From contig NZ_JALNMI010000003.1 in assembly GCF_023156585.1 (NCBI RefSeq), forward strand, positions 310,001 to 374,000: 64,000 nt of DNA, in the 5' to 3' direction. The notes under the pieces are model-generated. The model saw nothing but the letters and a program-made list of their open reading frames with translations. It was not told where the DNA came from and did not search any database. Shown here one piece after another: positions 27,295 to 35,469 of the stretch; the stretch's first letter is position 1; every line of letters starts with the position of its first letter. The translations under genes and the position numbers were made by a program. The stretch is from Subsaxibacter sp. CAU 1640. GTDB taxonomy: Bacteria; Bacteroidota; Bacteroidia; Flavobacteriales; Flavobacteriaceae.

Positions 27295-28605
27295 TTAATC
27301 TTCTGGATCGTAATCGTTAGAGGCAATGATTTTATTGATTCTCAACCTAAAATCTGGACGTTTAGAGTTTTTGGCATCAATAAAGGTCTCTGAATCAGCT
27401 CCTTTTGAATAGACGTTAAAAAATGCTCGATTGCCATACCAGTTTTCCAAATCAGCATTATTGGAATTATGTTCTGTGAAAATATTTCCTTTGCAGTTGT
27501 TAAAATACATTTCACTGAACTTTATTTTTTCCAAATTTTTACTGTTGACAGTGATATTACTGTCCAAAATAACTGCTGGATAAAAACCAGATATTACGGT
27601 TTTGTTCATCTTAAGTGATGCATCTTGAGCTATGTATAAAGCTTCTTTAACCAATCCAACTTTGATATCCGAAGCCAAATCTTCAGAAATGTTAACCAAG
27701 GTCAGGTTTTCAGCATCAACAGAAGTTCCTTTTTTCGTTAAATCCACTTCCTCTTTTTTATCATACGAAGCAACATACATACAACGAGACCCATCTGCAC
27801 CAGATACATATGGTGATCTTATGGCTAAAGAATTGGTGATTCTACACTGTGTACCAAAGTTGAACTCATAATCATTACTGCTCGATCTGTAGGAAACCAT
27901 TTTATCCATAACGACCTCACCTCCGATAACGTTAAATGAATTCCCTTCGCAGTAGCTAACCATTACATTTTCTACCTTTGTTCCATTTCCTACACCCGCC
28001 AATGTGAGTGCATTAAAATATCCGAAATCCTTTGTTCTTTTTCCTGCAAATTCAATTCTGACATATCTTAATATCCCAGAGTTAGCTTTGGGATTGTTTC
28101 CTCCATAACTGATATGTTCATAAGATGTGGGTTTCAAACCAAAATTTACTGCGGAAGTGTTTCCAAATTTATTGATAGGAGCATCTCCAAGAATGAAGAT
28201 TCCACCCCAATCTCCTGCTTTTTTTACACTTCGGTTAGAGGTAAATATAATCGGGTCGGTCTCCATCCCATCAGCGATTATTTTAGATCCTTTGCTAATG
28301 GTCAAAGAGCCATTGGTCTTAAAATCACCAATGATAACAGTTCCAGGTTCAATAGTGAGTGTGGCACTGTCGGTCACAAATACGCTTCCCAATAATAAAT
28401 AGGTGTCTCTTTTATAGAGTTTAGTATCTTTTGTGATATTGCCACTTAAGATTTGGGTAGGCTCACCATAATCTACATTATTTGGTCTAAATTCCGTCCA
28501 AGAATTCAACCAATTGGTAGTACCTATTATACCTTTTTCTTGTTGAGCAAACAGGTTGCCAACAACTAATAGTAACAAACAAAAAAGTTGAGTAGAGTTT
28601 TTCAT
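27295..28605 (-). CDS. Secreted right-handed parallel beta-helix protein
   Basis: The 436-residue protein has a signal peptide (ending VGNLFAQ), then a series of beta-helix rungs: LLLGSVFVTDSATLTIEPG, GSLTISKGSKIIADG, DPIIFTSNRS, DWGGIFILGDAPIN, GILRYVRIEFAGKR. Similar proteins occur in many Bacteroidota, often labelled as lipoprotein or multidrug transporter without evidence. No type-A or type-B T9SS C-terminal domain and no lipobox are visible. It lies first in the direction of transcription, 130 bases upstream of the spr-like genes, with its own promoter (28654-28684). It might be a surface or matrix protein; function is not assigned. Confidence 0.72.
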   Translation of the reverse strand: MKNSTQLFCLLLLVVGNLFAQQEKGIIGTTNWLNSWTEFRPNNVDYGEPTQILSGNITKDTKLYKRDTYLLLGSVFVTDSATLTIEPGTVIIGDFKTNGSLTISKGSKIIADGMETDPIIFTSNRSVKKAGDWGGIFILGDAPINKFGNTSAVNFGLKPTSYEHISYGGNNPKANSGILRYVRIEFAGKRTKDFGYFNALTLAGVGNGTKVENVMVSYCEGNSFNVIGGEVVMDKMVSYRSSSNDYEFNFGTQCRITNSLAIRSPYVSGADGSRCMYVASYDKKEEVDLTKKGTSVDAENLTLVNISEDLASDIKVGLVKEALYIAQDASLKMNKTVISGFYPAVILDSNITVNSKNLEKIKFSEMYFNNCKGNIFTEHNSNNADLENWYGNRAFFNVYSKGADSETFIDAKNSKRPDFRLRINKIIASNDYDPED

Positions 28606-28653
28606 AGTAAGTTTTTAGTTTTCAGATTAGGGGTTTCCATTAACTATTTGAAT

Positions 28654-28684
28654 CAAACTTATAACTAAATCCTACGAAATACAA
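28654..28684 (-). promoter_or_regulatory. Bacteroidota-type promoter for the beta-helix gene
   Basis: On the minus strand TTG (28682-28684), 20 bases, TAAGTTTG (28654-28661) matches the TTG-N17-23-TAnnTTTG consensus exactly. It may drive the whole spr-like cluster down to 13711. The rest of the 299-base gap (28606-28904) holds only AT-rich sequence and a weak terminator. Confidence 0.6.
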
Positions 28685-28843
28685 ATAATATCGATGAAAT
28701 GCATATTTTTTTTATTATTTAGAATAATTTTCTTACAAATAAATATTGTTTGATAATATCACTTAATTCTTAGTATGAATTTTCTGATGACATTCAAAAA
28801 TAGTTTCATGACAAAATCCAAAAGCTAACCTTACACATTCATT

Positions 28844-28877
28844 AAAAAAAAAAGCCTCATCAATTTGACAAAGCTTT
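28844..28877 (-). terminator. Weak candidate terminator after the 149-residue protein gene
   Basis: On the minus strand a short AAAGC stem and its GCTTT partner are followed by a run of ten T. The stem is short, so termination may be partial. Confidence 0.35.
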
Positions 28878-28904
28878 ACAGTAAATTGAATTTGGTTATT
28901 TCAA

Positions 28905-29354
28905 TTAATTTCGATTGAACTCGTTATAGGTGTGTAATGATTTCAGAGTCTCTTCATAAAACAATATAGCAGCAATTAAATTTGACTTGTCCGAATAAGG
29001 CAAAACTTTTCTTTGAAATTCAATGGTACTATCAAAATAGGTTTTTGATGCCTGAATGTTATCTTCCAATGCTTTACGGTTTTCTTTTGTGTCAGGAATC
29101 CCAAGTGTACTCATAGTCACTCCAGGTTTGGTTGCAAAAGCGATATTTGGTAAAATTTTTACAATTACCTCTATCCTTTCGTTGTACAAATCCAACAATT
29201 GACCTTTTTGCATTTTGTCCAACTCATCGCGATCATGATATTTAGCGATTGATACCTTTCCACTGATAATGCTTTGAGGTTCATTTTTTTGAGCAAATGC
29301 TGAACCTACAATAAGTAGAAACAAGAAACCAATTAGAGTAAATTTAGCTTTCAT
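28905..29354 (-). CDS. Small secreted protein of unknown function
   Basis: This 149-residue protein has a clear signal peptide (IGFLFLLIVGSAFAQ) and a mature part predicted mainly helical (ELDKMQKGQLLDLYNERIEV, TKENRKALEDNIQASKTYFD). There are no cysteines in the mature part, no lipobox and no catalytic motif that I recognise. It is a single-gene unit with its own promoter and a weak terminator, upstream of the spr-like cluster and on the same strand. The low charge and helical content suggest a periplasmic protein. I cannot name a family. Confidence 0.7.
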   Translation of the reverse strand: MKAKFTLIGFLFLLIVGSAFAQKNEPQSIISGKVSIAKYHDRDELDKMQKGQLLDLYNERIEVIVKILPNIAFATKPGVTMSTLGIPDTKENRKALEDNIQASKTYFDSTIEFQRKVLPYSDKSNLIAAILFYEETLKSLHTYNEFNRN

Positions 29355-29380
29355 AGTTAAGATTTAAGGGTTGAATATCG

Positions 29381-29410
29381 CAAATTTATGTAATTAAACG
29401 AAAAAAGCAA
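29381..29410 (-). promoter_or_regulatory. Bacteroidota-type promoter for the 149-residue protein
   Basis: On the minus strand TTG (29408-29410), 19 bases, TAAATTTG (29381-29388) matches the consensus fully. The start of transcription would be about 20 bases before the ATG at 29354. Confidence 0.6.
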
Positions 29411-29544
29411 GCGTTTTGTCGATTTTTTTAATAAAATTTAAATTTTATGCTTAAGTAAATTCAACTTCTTATTCATTAACATTTGAAAAACAAGTATTTA
29501 AATAACATAAAAATTAAAGGGTATCAATAAAATATTGGGACATA

Positions 29545-29679
29545 TTAAAAAAGTGTCCCTTGTGCTAAAGAATTAGAACTGGCATACCAACCTATATTAA
29601 AAGTCAATAATTTTTTCCTTTGCCTCACTTCTTCAATAACCGAATTATTTGGATGAATAACTATTGAGTATGTATTCAT
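29545..29679 (-). pseudogene. Truncated 2H phosphoesterase (2'-5' RNA ligase-like) remnant
   Basis: An ATG at 29679 directly abuts the mnmE stop (TAAATG) and opens a 44-codon frame ending at 29545. The product contains YSIVIHPNNSVIEEV, LTFNIGWYASSNSLA and then QGTLF. The first part resembles the start of flavobacterial 2'-5' RNA ligase-like (2H) proteins, where the segment after NSLA normally begins the first HxT/S motif. Here the His motif and all that follows are missing. A stem GGGACA/TGTCCC (29537-29559) covers the break. Best read as the 5' end of a lost gene, though a real short peptide is not excluded. Confidence 0.45.
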
Positions 29680-31068
29680 TTACTTCCCGATGCAAAAGTT
29701 TGCGAAAATGTTACCTAAAAGTTCATCGTTAGAAACTTGCCCCGTGATTTCACCAAAATGATATAATGCCTGACGAACATCTATGGCCAATAAATCTCCC
29801 GAAAGTCCTATTTCGAGTCCATTCTTAACTTTTTGTGTTTCTTCAAACGCTTTCAATAGCGCATCATAATGGCGTGTATTAGTAACAATGGTTTCGTTAT
29901 TACGAAGTGCACCAGTGTTAATAAGGTTAAGCAATAAATCTGTCAAACGCTCAATACCAACTCTTTTTTTAGCTGACAACAGTAAAACATCTGGAATTTC
30001 CTTTTGTAAATTATCTAATTGAAGATCCGTCAGAATATCTATTTTATTAGCAATTATTATCAATGGCTTTTGCGGATACCTATTTCGAATCTTCTCTATC
30101 TCTTGTTTGACTTGTTTGAGATTCACTATGCCCTTCGAACTATCAAATAGATAAATAGCAACGTGCGATTGATCGATTTTTTCAAAAGTCTTTTTGATAC
30201 CAATACTTTCAACCACGTCATTAGTTTCCCTAATTCCTGCCGTATCTATAAATCTAAAACCAATTCCTCCGATAGAAATTTCATCCTCAACGGTATCTCT
30301 GGTGGTTCCGGCTATTTCTGAAACAATCGCTCTGTCTTCATTCAATAGTGCATTTAGTAATGTCGATTTACCAACATTTGGTTCACCAACAATAGCAACC
30401 GGAATTCCATTTTTAATGACATTCCCTACCGCAAATGAATCAATCAAACGCTTTAGGACAAAAATGATTCGATCTATCAATTCCCTAAATTGTGTCCTGT
30501 CAGCAAACTCAACATCCTCTTCAGCAAAATCAAGTTCCAATTCAATCAACGAGGCAAAATTGAGCAGCTCTTCTCGAAGTTTTGCAATTTCAGAAGAGAA
30601 ACCTCCACGCATTTGTTGCATCGCAATTTGATGAGAAGCTGCACTATCACTTGAAATTAAGTCGGCAACTGCTTCTGCCTGGCTCAAATCGAGCTTACCA
30701 TTCAAAAACGCTCTTAATGTGAATTCACCCGGTGTGGCCATTCTACACCCGTTTCGTAGAAAAAGCTGTAAAATTTCTTGTTGAATATATATACTTCCAT
30801 GACAAGAAATTTCAACCACATTTTCCCCTGTATATGAATTAGGATTTTTAAAAATTGAAACCAAAACTTCATCAAGCGTGCGATCATTTTCTAGAATGTG
30901 TCCTAAATGAATCGTATGAGTTTTTTGCCTTATCAAATCTTTGCCGGAAACCGAATTAAAAAAACGGTTGCAAATTGAAATAGCTTCCTTTCCTGAAATT
31001 CTAATTACGGCTATAGAGCCAACTCCAGATGGCGTGGCAAGTGCAATAATGGTATCGTTATAATCCAT
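29680..31068 (-). CDS. mnmE: tRNA modification GTPase MnmE
   Basis: The 462-residue protein has the folate-binding N-terminal domain (DTIIALATPSGVGSIAVIR), a helical domain with an embedded G domain starting near residue 220 (VAIVGEPNVGKSTLLN, the G2 TTRDT, DTAG, and NKID motifs), and the C-terminal CIGK whose Cys is typical of MnmE. With MnmG it makes the 5-carboxymethylaminomethyl group on wobble uridine 34 of certain tRNAs. It stands divergent from the TlpA-like gene with 90 bases between. A CAAAAGTA (31073-31080) on the plus strand is a possible reverse -7 box very near the start codon. Length and motifs are typical. Confidence 0.97.
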   Translation of the reverse strand: MDYNDTIIALATPSGVGSIAVIRISGKEAISICNRFFNSVSGKDLIRQKTHTIHLGHILENDRTLDEVLVSIFKNPNSYTGENVVEISCHGSIYIQQEILQLFLRNGCRMATPGEFTLRAFLNGKLDLSQAEAVADLISSDSAASHQIAMQQMRGGFSSEIAKLREELLNFASLIELELDFAEEDVEFADRTQFRELIDRIIFVLKRLIDSFAVGNVIKNGIPVAIVGEPNVGKSTLLNALLNEDRAIVSEIAGTTRDTVEDEISIGGIGFRFIDTAGIRETNDVVESIGIKKTFEKIDQSHVAIYLFDSSKGIVNLKQVKQEIEKIRNRYPQKPLIIIANKIDILTDLQLDNLQKEIPDVLLLSAKKRVGIERLTDLLLNLINTGALRNNETIVTNTRHYDALLKAFEETQKVKNGLEIGLSGDLLAIDVRQALYHFGEITGQVSNDELLGNIFANFCIGK

Positions 31069-31133
31069 AAAACAAAAGTATACAAAAATGAGGTGTATAC
31101 ATTTAATGAATATATTTCTTTAGGATAACTTTT

Positions 31134-31141
31134 TATATTTG
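31134..31141 (+). promoter_or_regulatory. -7 box of the TlpA-like gene
   Basis: TATATTTG matches TAnnTTTG and lies 18 bases before the start codon. No clear TTG is found at the -33 position. Confidence 0.4.
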
Positions 31142-31158
31142 CAATACAAAAATTTATA

Positions 31159-32304
31159 ATGATGAGAAAAATAATTAGCATTTTGACAATTGCACTTCTT
31201 TTGATGGCTTGTGATGAAAAAGCTGAAAAAACAGATGGGTATGTAATTAACGGGACAGCGAAAGGAGTTTACAATGGCATGAGGGTATACTTAAAAGCTT
31301 CGGACGAACGTTCGAGCCAAAAAGCCCAAGATACAGCTATTGTAATGGATGAAGTTTTTAAATTTGAAGGTAAAGTTGATTATCCGCAAATGTGGTACAT
31401 CTCTGTAAGCAATGTTAACGGTTTTGTTCCTATTATGGTAGAAAATGAAACGATTGAGGTTAATTTTAATAAAGAAGTTATTGACAACTCAACTGTTACA
31501 GGAACCAAAGCCAATGAAGCTCTTTCAAAATATTCAAAAGGCTTTAAATTATTGTTGGATAAACGTAATGATATCAGCAAGCAATTTTCTGCTACAATGA
31601 ATTCAACAAATACCGAATCTAGAGAAGAAATATCCAAAAAACTTGGTGAAGTCAATGCAGAACTTTCCACATATCCTTTTAAATTTTTAAAAACGAATTC
31701 CGATACTTATTTTTCTTTATCATTAATTGACAATATTTTAAAATCAAATCCAATAGAATTTAATGAGATAGACGAGGCATTTGCAAAACTCGATACTGAT
31801 ATCAAAAATTCTCCATATGGAAAAACGGTACAAGCAAACCTTGAAGCCTTAAAGAAGAAAAACGAAGGTTTGGCAATGCTAAATATAGGTAAAGTTGCAC
31901 CCGATTTCACCGCTCCAGATCCCGATGGGAACCAGATTTCTATGCACAATATTAGAGGAAAAGCCACCATTATTGACTTTTGGGCATCATGGTGTGGTCC
32001 TTGTAGAAGAGAAAATCCTAATGTTGTGAAAGTTTACGAAAAGTTTCATAATAAAGGTTTGGAAATCATAAGTGTTTCTCTGGATAAACCAGGTCAAAAA
32101 GACAACTGGCTAAAAGCCATTGCAGACGATAAGTTGAATTGGCATCACGTTTCAAACCTGAATTATTTTCAAGATCCTGTTGCACTACAATATAATATAC
32201 AGTCTATTCCTGCAACCTATATTTTGGATGCAGAAGGAAAAATTGTTGCAAAAAGCTTAAGAGGTCAGGCACTCGAAGATAAAATAGCAGAAATGCTTAA
32301 TTAA
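31159..32304 (+). CDS. TlpA/ResA-like thioredoxin lipoprotein with DUF4369 domain
   Basis: The 381-residue protein has a lipoprotein signal (LLLMACDE, Cys18), a DUF4369-type beta domain at about 25-130 (YVINGTAKGVYNGMRVYLK), a helical linker and a C-terminal thioredoxin fold with WASWCGPCRRENPNVV near 275-290 and the cis-Pro IPATYILD near 354. It is a periplasm-facing thiol-disulfide oxidoreductase tethered to a membrane. Such proteins in Bacteroidota reduce or isomerise disulfides or serve cytochrome maturation; the partner is unknown here. It is a single-gene unit with a -7 box and a strong terminator. Confidence 0.9.
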   Translation: MMRKIISILTIALLLMACDEKAEKTDGYVINGTAKGVYNGMRVYLKASDERSSQKAQDTAIVMDEVFKFEGKVDYPQMWYISVSNVNGFVPIMVENETIEVNFNKEVIDNSTVTGTKANEALSKYSKGFKLLLDKRNDISKQFSATMNSTNTESREEISKKLGEVNAELSTYPFKFLKTNSDTYFSLSLIDNILKSNPIEFNEIDEAFAKLDTDIKNSPYGKTVQANLEALKKKNEGLAMLNIGKVAPDFTAPDPDGNQISMHNIRGKATIIDFWASWCGPCRRENPNVVKVYEKFHNKGLEIISVSLDKPGQKDNWLKAIADDKLNWHHVSNLNYFQDPVALQYNIQSIPATYILDAEGKIVAKSLRGQALEDKIAEMLN

Positions 32305-32307
32305 TAG

Positions 32308-32340
32308 AAAAAGCCTTTAGAAGTTCTGAAGGCTTTTTTT
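32308..32340 (+). terminator. Intrinsic terminator after the TlpA-like gene, likely bidirectional
   Basis: AAAAGCCTT (32309-32317) pairs with AAGGCTTTT (32329-32337) and is followed by T-run. The A-run on the left side makes it usable by the convergent rhomboid gene as well. Confidence 0.85.
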
Positions 32341-32342
32341 TA

Positions 32343-32978
32343 TTAAATCTTTCCTGTCTTATGTAAAACAAATAACAAAATAATTGGTATTGCCAACAAT
32401 CCTATCATCATCAAATCTGTTTGAAATAAAGACGGCATCAACATTAATGTAACCACAAAACCTCCAATGGCTCCTCCGAAATGGGCATCATGACCTATAT
32501 TACCAATTCTATTTTTCATTCCATAAATTGAATAGAGTAGATAAGCGATTCCAAAAACGAAGCCAGGTATGAAAAAATTAATTTCCATCCATGGATCAAA
32601 TAATATTGCGGAATATATTACACCCATTACGGCCCCACTGGCTCCAACTGCACTATAATGATATTCATCTTTATGAAAATAAAGCGATAGCAAATTCCCT
32701 AAAAGTAGGCTCGAAATATATATAATAATGAAATGTGTAGTCCCGACATAATATATTACACCATTCGCAAAAAAGAACAGAGTAATCATATTAAAAATTA
32801 AATGTTTCGTATCCACATGTAAAAACCCAGAACTAAACATCCTTATCTGCTCTCCTCTTCTGATGGCTCCAACATTAAATTTATATCGCTCAAAAAAACC
32901 GTAATCGCTAAATCCTTTATATGAGATTATTACATTGGCTGCAATGATAATAATAGTGACTAAACTTAAATTGCCCAT
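32343..32978 (-). CDS. Rhomboid family intramembrane serine protease
   Basis: The 211-residue protein has about six membrane segments. The catalytic Ser is in GASGAVMGVIYS near residue 113 and the catalytic His in HDAHFGGAIGGF near residue 162, the usual Ser-His pair of rhomboids. The upstream SGFLHVDTKHLIFNM resembles the first conserved His/Asn loop (HxxxHxxxN type). It cuts membrane proteins within or near their membrane segments. It ends beside the terminator of the TlpA-like gene and starts 62 bases from the divergent acyltransferase gene. Substrates are unknown. Confidence 0.92.
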   Translation of the reverse strand: MGNLSLVTIIIIAANVIISYKGFSDYGFFERYKFNVGAIRRGEQIRMFSSGFLHVDTKHLIFNMITLFFFANGVIYYVGTTHFIIIYISSLLLGNLLSLYFHKDEYHYSAVGASGAVMGVIYSAILFDPWMEINFFIPGFVFGIAYLLYSIYGMKNRIGNIGHDAHFGGAIGGFVVTLMLMPSLFQTDLMMIGLLAIPIILLFVLHKTGKI

Positions 32979-33040
32979 AAACTCTAAACGTATAATTATA
33001 TTATAACATATATTTGCTGTTGCAAATCTAATATTTATTA

Positions 33041-33937
33041 ATGCAATTTCTTGTCTACATTCTTGTTTATCCTTTCTTGTGGCTTATTTCAATTCTACCA
33101 TTTAGACTGTTATATGCGTTTTCAGACTTCCTTTACTTTTGGGTTTATAAAGTTTTCGGATACAGAAAAAAGGTAGTAAGAGACAATTTGAAACTCGTTT
33201 TTCCTGACAAATCTGAAGCTGAAATTGCTGATATTACCAAGAAATTTTACAGCCATCTGTGCGATATGATTGTCGAGGCAATTAAATCACTGACGATTTC
33301 AGAAAAAGCAATGAAAGAACATTTCAAATTTACCAATGTGGAATTGTTGAATGATATTGAAAATAGTAACAGAAGCACTATTTTGATGTGTGCTCATTAT
33401 GGCAGCTGGGAATGGATTTTTATTTTAAATACTTACGTTGATAAAAACACAAAAGGATACGCGGTTTATAAACGCTTGGCAAATCCTTATTTTGATCGAT
33501 TGGTAAAACGAATTCGCGCAAAATACAATAGTCATTTGATTACCACTAAAGAAACCATTCCTGTTTTGATTAAGGCAAAAGTTAATGGAGAATTGACCAT
33601 CAGCGGTTTTGTTTCTGACCAAACGGCAAAGCCACATACAGCGCTCCATTGGGGCGAATTTATGGGCTACAAAGTGCCGATGCATACTGGTGCGGAAATG
33701 TTGGCAAAAAAGTTGGATTTGGCGGTTGTATTTTTTAAAGTGAAACGTTTGAAAAGAGGTTATTATGAAACTACTTTTGAAGTCATCACTTTAAATCCGA
33801 GAGAGTACAAAGACTATGAAATAACTGATAAGTTCTTTCGATTGGTTGAAAAACAAATATGGGAAGCTCCTGAATATTATCTATGGACTCACAAACGCTG
33901 GAAACACAAGGATATCGTTCCAGAACAATTCAGATAA
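33041..33937 (+). CDS. LpxL/HtrB-like lipid A acyltransferase
   Basis: The 298-residue protein has an N-terminal membrane helix (VYILVYPFLWLISILPFRLL-type) and the H(X)4E motif in CAHYGSWEW near residue 117, then GFVSDQTAKPHTALHWGEFM and the C-terminal WEAPEYYLWTHKRWKH. These are features of the LPLAT superfamily of late acyltransferases for lipid A or related lipids. It probably transfers a secondary acyl chain to the lipid A precursor at the inner membrane. Its stop abuts the stop of the convergent aminotransferase gene. An ornithine- or other lipid acyltransferase is the main alternative. Confidence 0.9.
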   Translation: MQFLVYILVYPFLWLISILPFRLLYAFSDFLYFWVYKVFGYRKKVVRDNLKLVFPDKSEAEIADITKKFYSHLCDMIVEAIKSLTISEKAMKEHFKFTNVELLNDIENSNRSTILMCAHYGSWEWIFILNTYVDKNTKGYAVYKRLANPYFDRLVKRIRAKYNSHLITTKETIPVLIKAKVNGELTISGFVSDQTAKPHTALHWGEFMGYKVPMHTGAEMLAKKLDLAVVFFKVKRLKRGYYETTFEVITLNPREYKDYEITDKFFRLVEKQIWEAPEYYLWTHKRWKHKDIVPEQFR

Positions 33938-35449
33938 TTAAAGCTCGAACCACGAATTTATAGGTGTCTCGTTAGATGAGTTCTTCACTTGGGATGAATG
34001 AACAAACTCGTTGGTTGATTTCAAATATTCATACTCTTTAGCCCAATCTTCAAAATGCATTGCCAACGACTTGATACTGTCGCAAACATATTCAATTTCG
34101 GCATTGGTTGTAGTAGGATGAATTGACATACGAATCCAACCAGGTTTTCTAGTGAGTTCGCCCAAAGAAATTTCATTGGTCAGTTCGTGAGAATGCTCAA
34201 TATCTACATGCAACAAAAAGTGTCCATAGGTTCCTGCGCAACTGCAGCCTCCTCGTGTTTGAATCCCAAATCTGTCATTCAACAATTTCACGCCGAGATT
34301 GTAGTGTAAATCATCAATATAAAAAGAGATGACACCCAACCTATCTTGATGTTGCCCAGCAAGAATCGTCAAATTTTCAATTGATTTCAGTTCTTCAAAT
34401 ATATAATCAATCAATTCGTGTTCACGATTGAGGATATTCTCCACACCCATTTGTTCCTTGAGCTTGATGGCCAAAGCGGTCTTAATGGTTTGCAGAAAAC
34501 CCGGCGTTCCACCATCTTCTCTATCTTCAATATTGTCAATGTACTTGTGTTCACCCCAAGGATTTGTCCAACTGACAGTTCCTCCACCAGGACAATCAGG
34601 AATCATATTCTTGTACATTTTTTTATTGAAAATCAAAACCCCAGAAGTACCTGGACCTCCAAGAAACTTGTGTGGCGAAAAGAAAATCGCATCCAAGGAT
34701 TCTTCCTCATCTTCAGGATGCATATTGATTTCGACATAAGGAGCGGAACACGCAAAATCTACAAAACACACGCCGCCGTGCTGATGCATCTTTTTTGCTA
34801 TATCGTGATAAGGTGTTTGAATACCTGTGACATTTGAACCTCCCACAACCGAAGCAATTTTCAAGGCTCTATCTTGATATTTTTCAAGCAAAACTTCCAG
34901 ATTTTCCATACTGAAAAGCCCATCTTCACCTGGCGGAATTACTTCTACCTTTGCGATGGTCTCCAACCACGAGGTCTGATTGGAATGGTGTTCCATATGC
35001 GACACAAACACCACTGGTCTAATTTCGTCAGGAACTTTTGTGAACTTTTGAAGGTTTTCAGGAATTTTCAAACCTAAAATCCGTTGGAATTTATTGACAG
35101 CATCCGTCATTCCACTACCACAAACGATAAGAACATCATCAGCATTGGAATTGACGTGGTCTTTAATGATGTGTCTTGCCTTATGATAGGCCTTTGTCAT
35201 TGCAGTACCAGAAACTGTAGTTTCGGTATGTGTATTTGCTACAAATGGCCCAAACTCGTTGCATATTTTTTCTTCAATGGGACGATATAATCTTCCTGAA
35301 GCAGTCCAATCTGTATATATTATTTTCTGTGTTCCAAAAGGAGAAACGAATTCTTGGTCAACACCGATGATATGTTGACGAAATTGATTGAAATATGCTT
35401 CCAATTCAGATGCTTTTACTTTTGGTTTTTCAGTAGAAATCATATCCAT
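33938..35449 (-). CDS. Class V aminotransferase (cysteine desulfurase-like PLP enzyme)
   Basis: I chose the ATG at 35449 (503 residues); a TTG at 35464 would add five residues. The PLP lysine is in FFSPHKFLGGPG near residue 258, with SHMEHHSNQTSWLE and FVDFACSAPYVEIN before it, all typical of the class V fold. A conserved GGCSCAGTYGHFLL lies in the C-terminal half where cysteine desulfurases have their active Cys loop, but the loop differs from IscS/SufS, and the protein is about 100 residues longer. It may act on a compound other than cysteine. It follows glmM by 20 bases on the same strand and probably shares its transcript. Exact reaction not assigned. Confidence 0.8.
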   Translation of the reverse strand: MDMISTEKPKVKASELEAYFNQFRQHIIGVDQEFVSPFGTQKIIYTDWTASGRLYRPIEEKICNEFGPFVANTHTETTVSGTAMTKAYHKARHIIKDHVNSNADDVLIVCGSGMTDAVNKFQRILGLKIPENLQKFTKVPDEIRPVVFVSHMEHHSNQTSWLETIAKVEVIPPGEDGLFSMENLEVLLEKYQDRALKIASVVGGSNVTGIQTPYHDIAKKMHQHGGVCFVDFACSAPYVEINMHPEDEEESLDAIFFSPHKFLGGPGTSGVLIFNKKMYKNMIPDCPGGGTVSWTNPWGEHKYIDNIEDREDGGTPGFLQTIKTALAIKLKEQMGVENILNREHELIDYIFEELKSIENLTILAGQHQDRLGVISFYIDDLHYNLGVKLLNDRFGIQTRGGCSCAGTYGHFLLHVDIEHSHELTNEISLGELTRKPGWIRMSIHPTTTNAEIEYVCDSIKSLAMHFEDWAKEYEYLKSTNEFVHSSQVKNSSNETPINSWFEL

Positions 35450-35469
35450 TGAATTAATTGACAAAGGTA

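Noticed and set aside
33938-35449. Annotating the class V aminotransferase as IscS or SufS.
   Set aside because: It is about 100 residues too long and its Cys loop context differs from both; no suf or isc genes are near.
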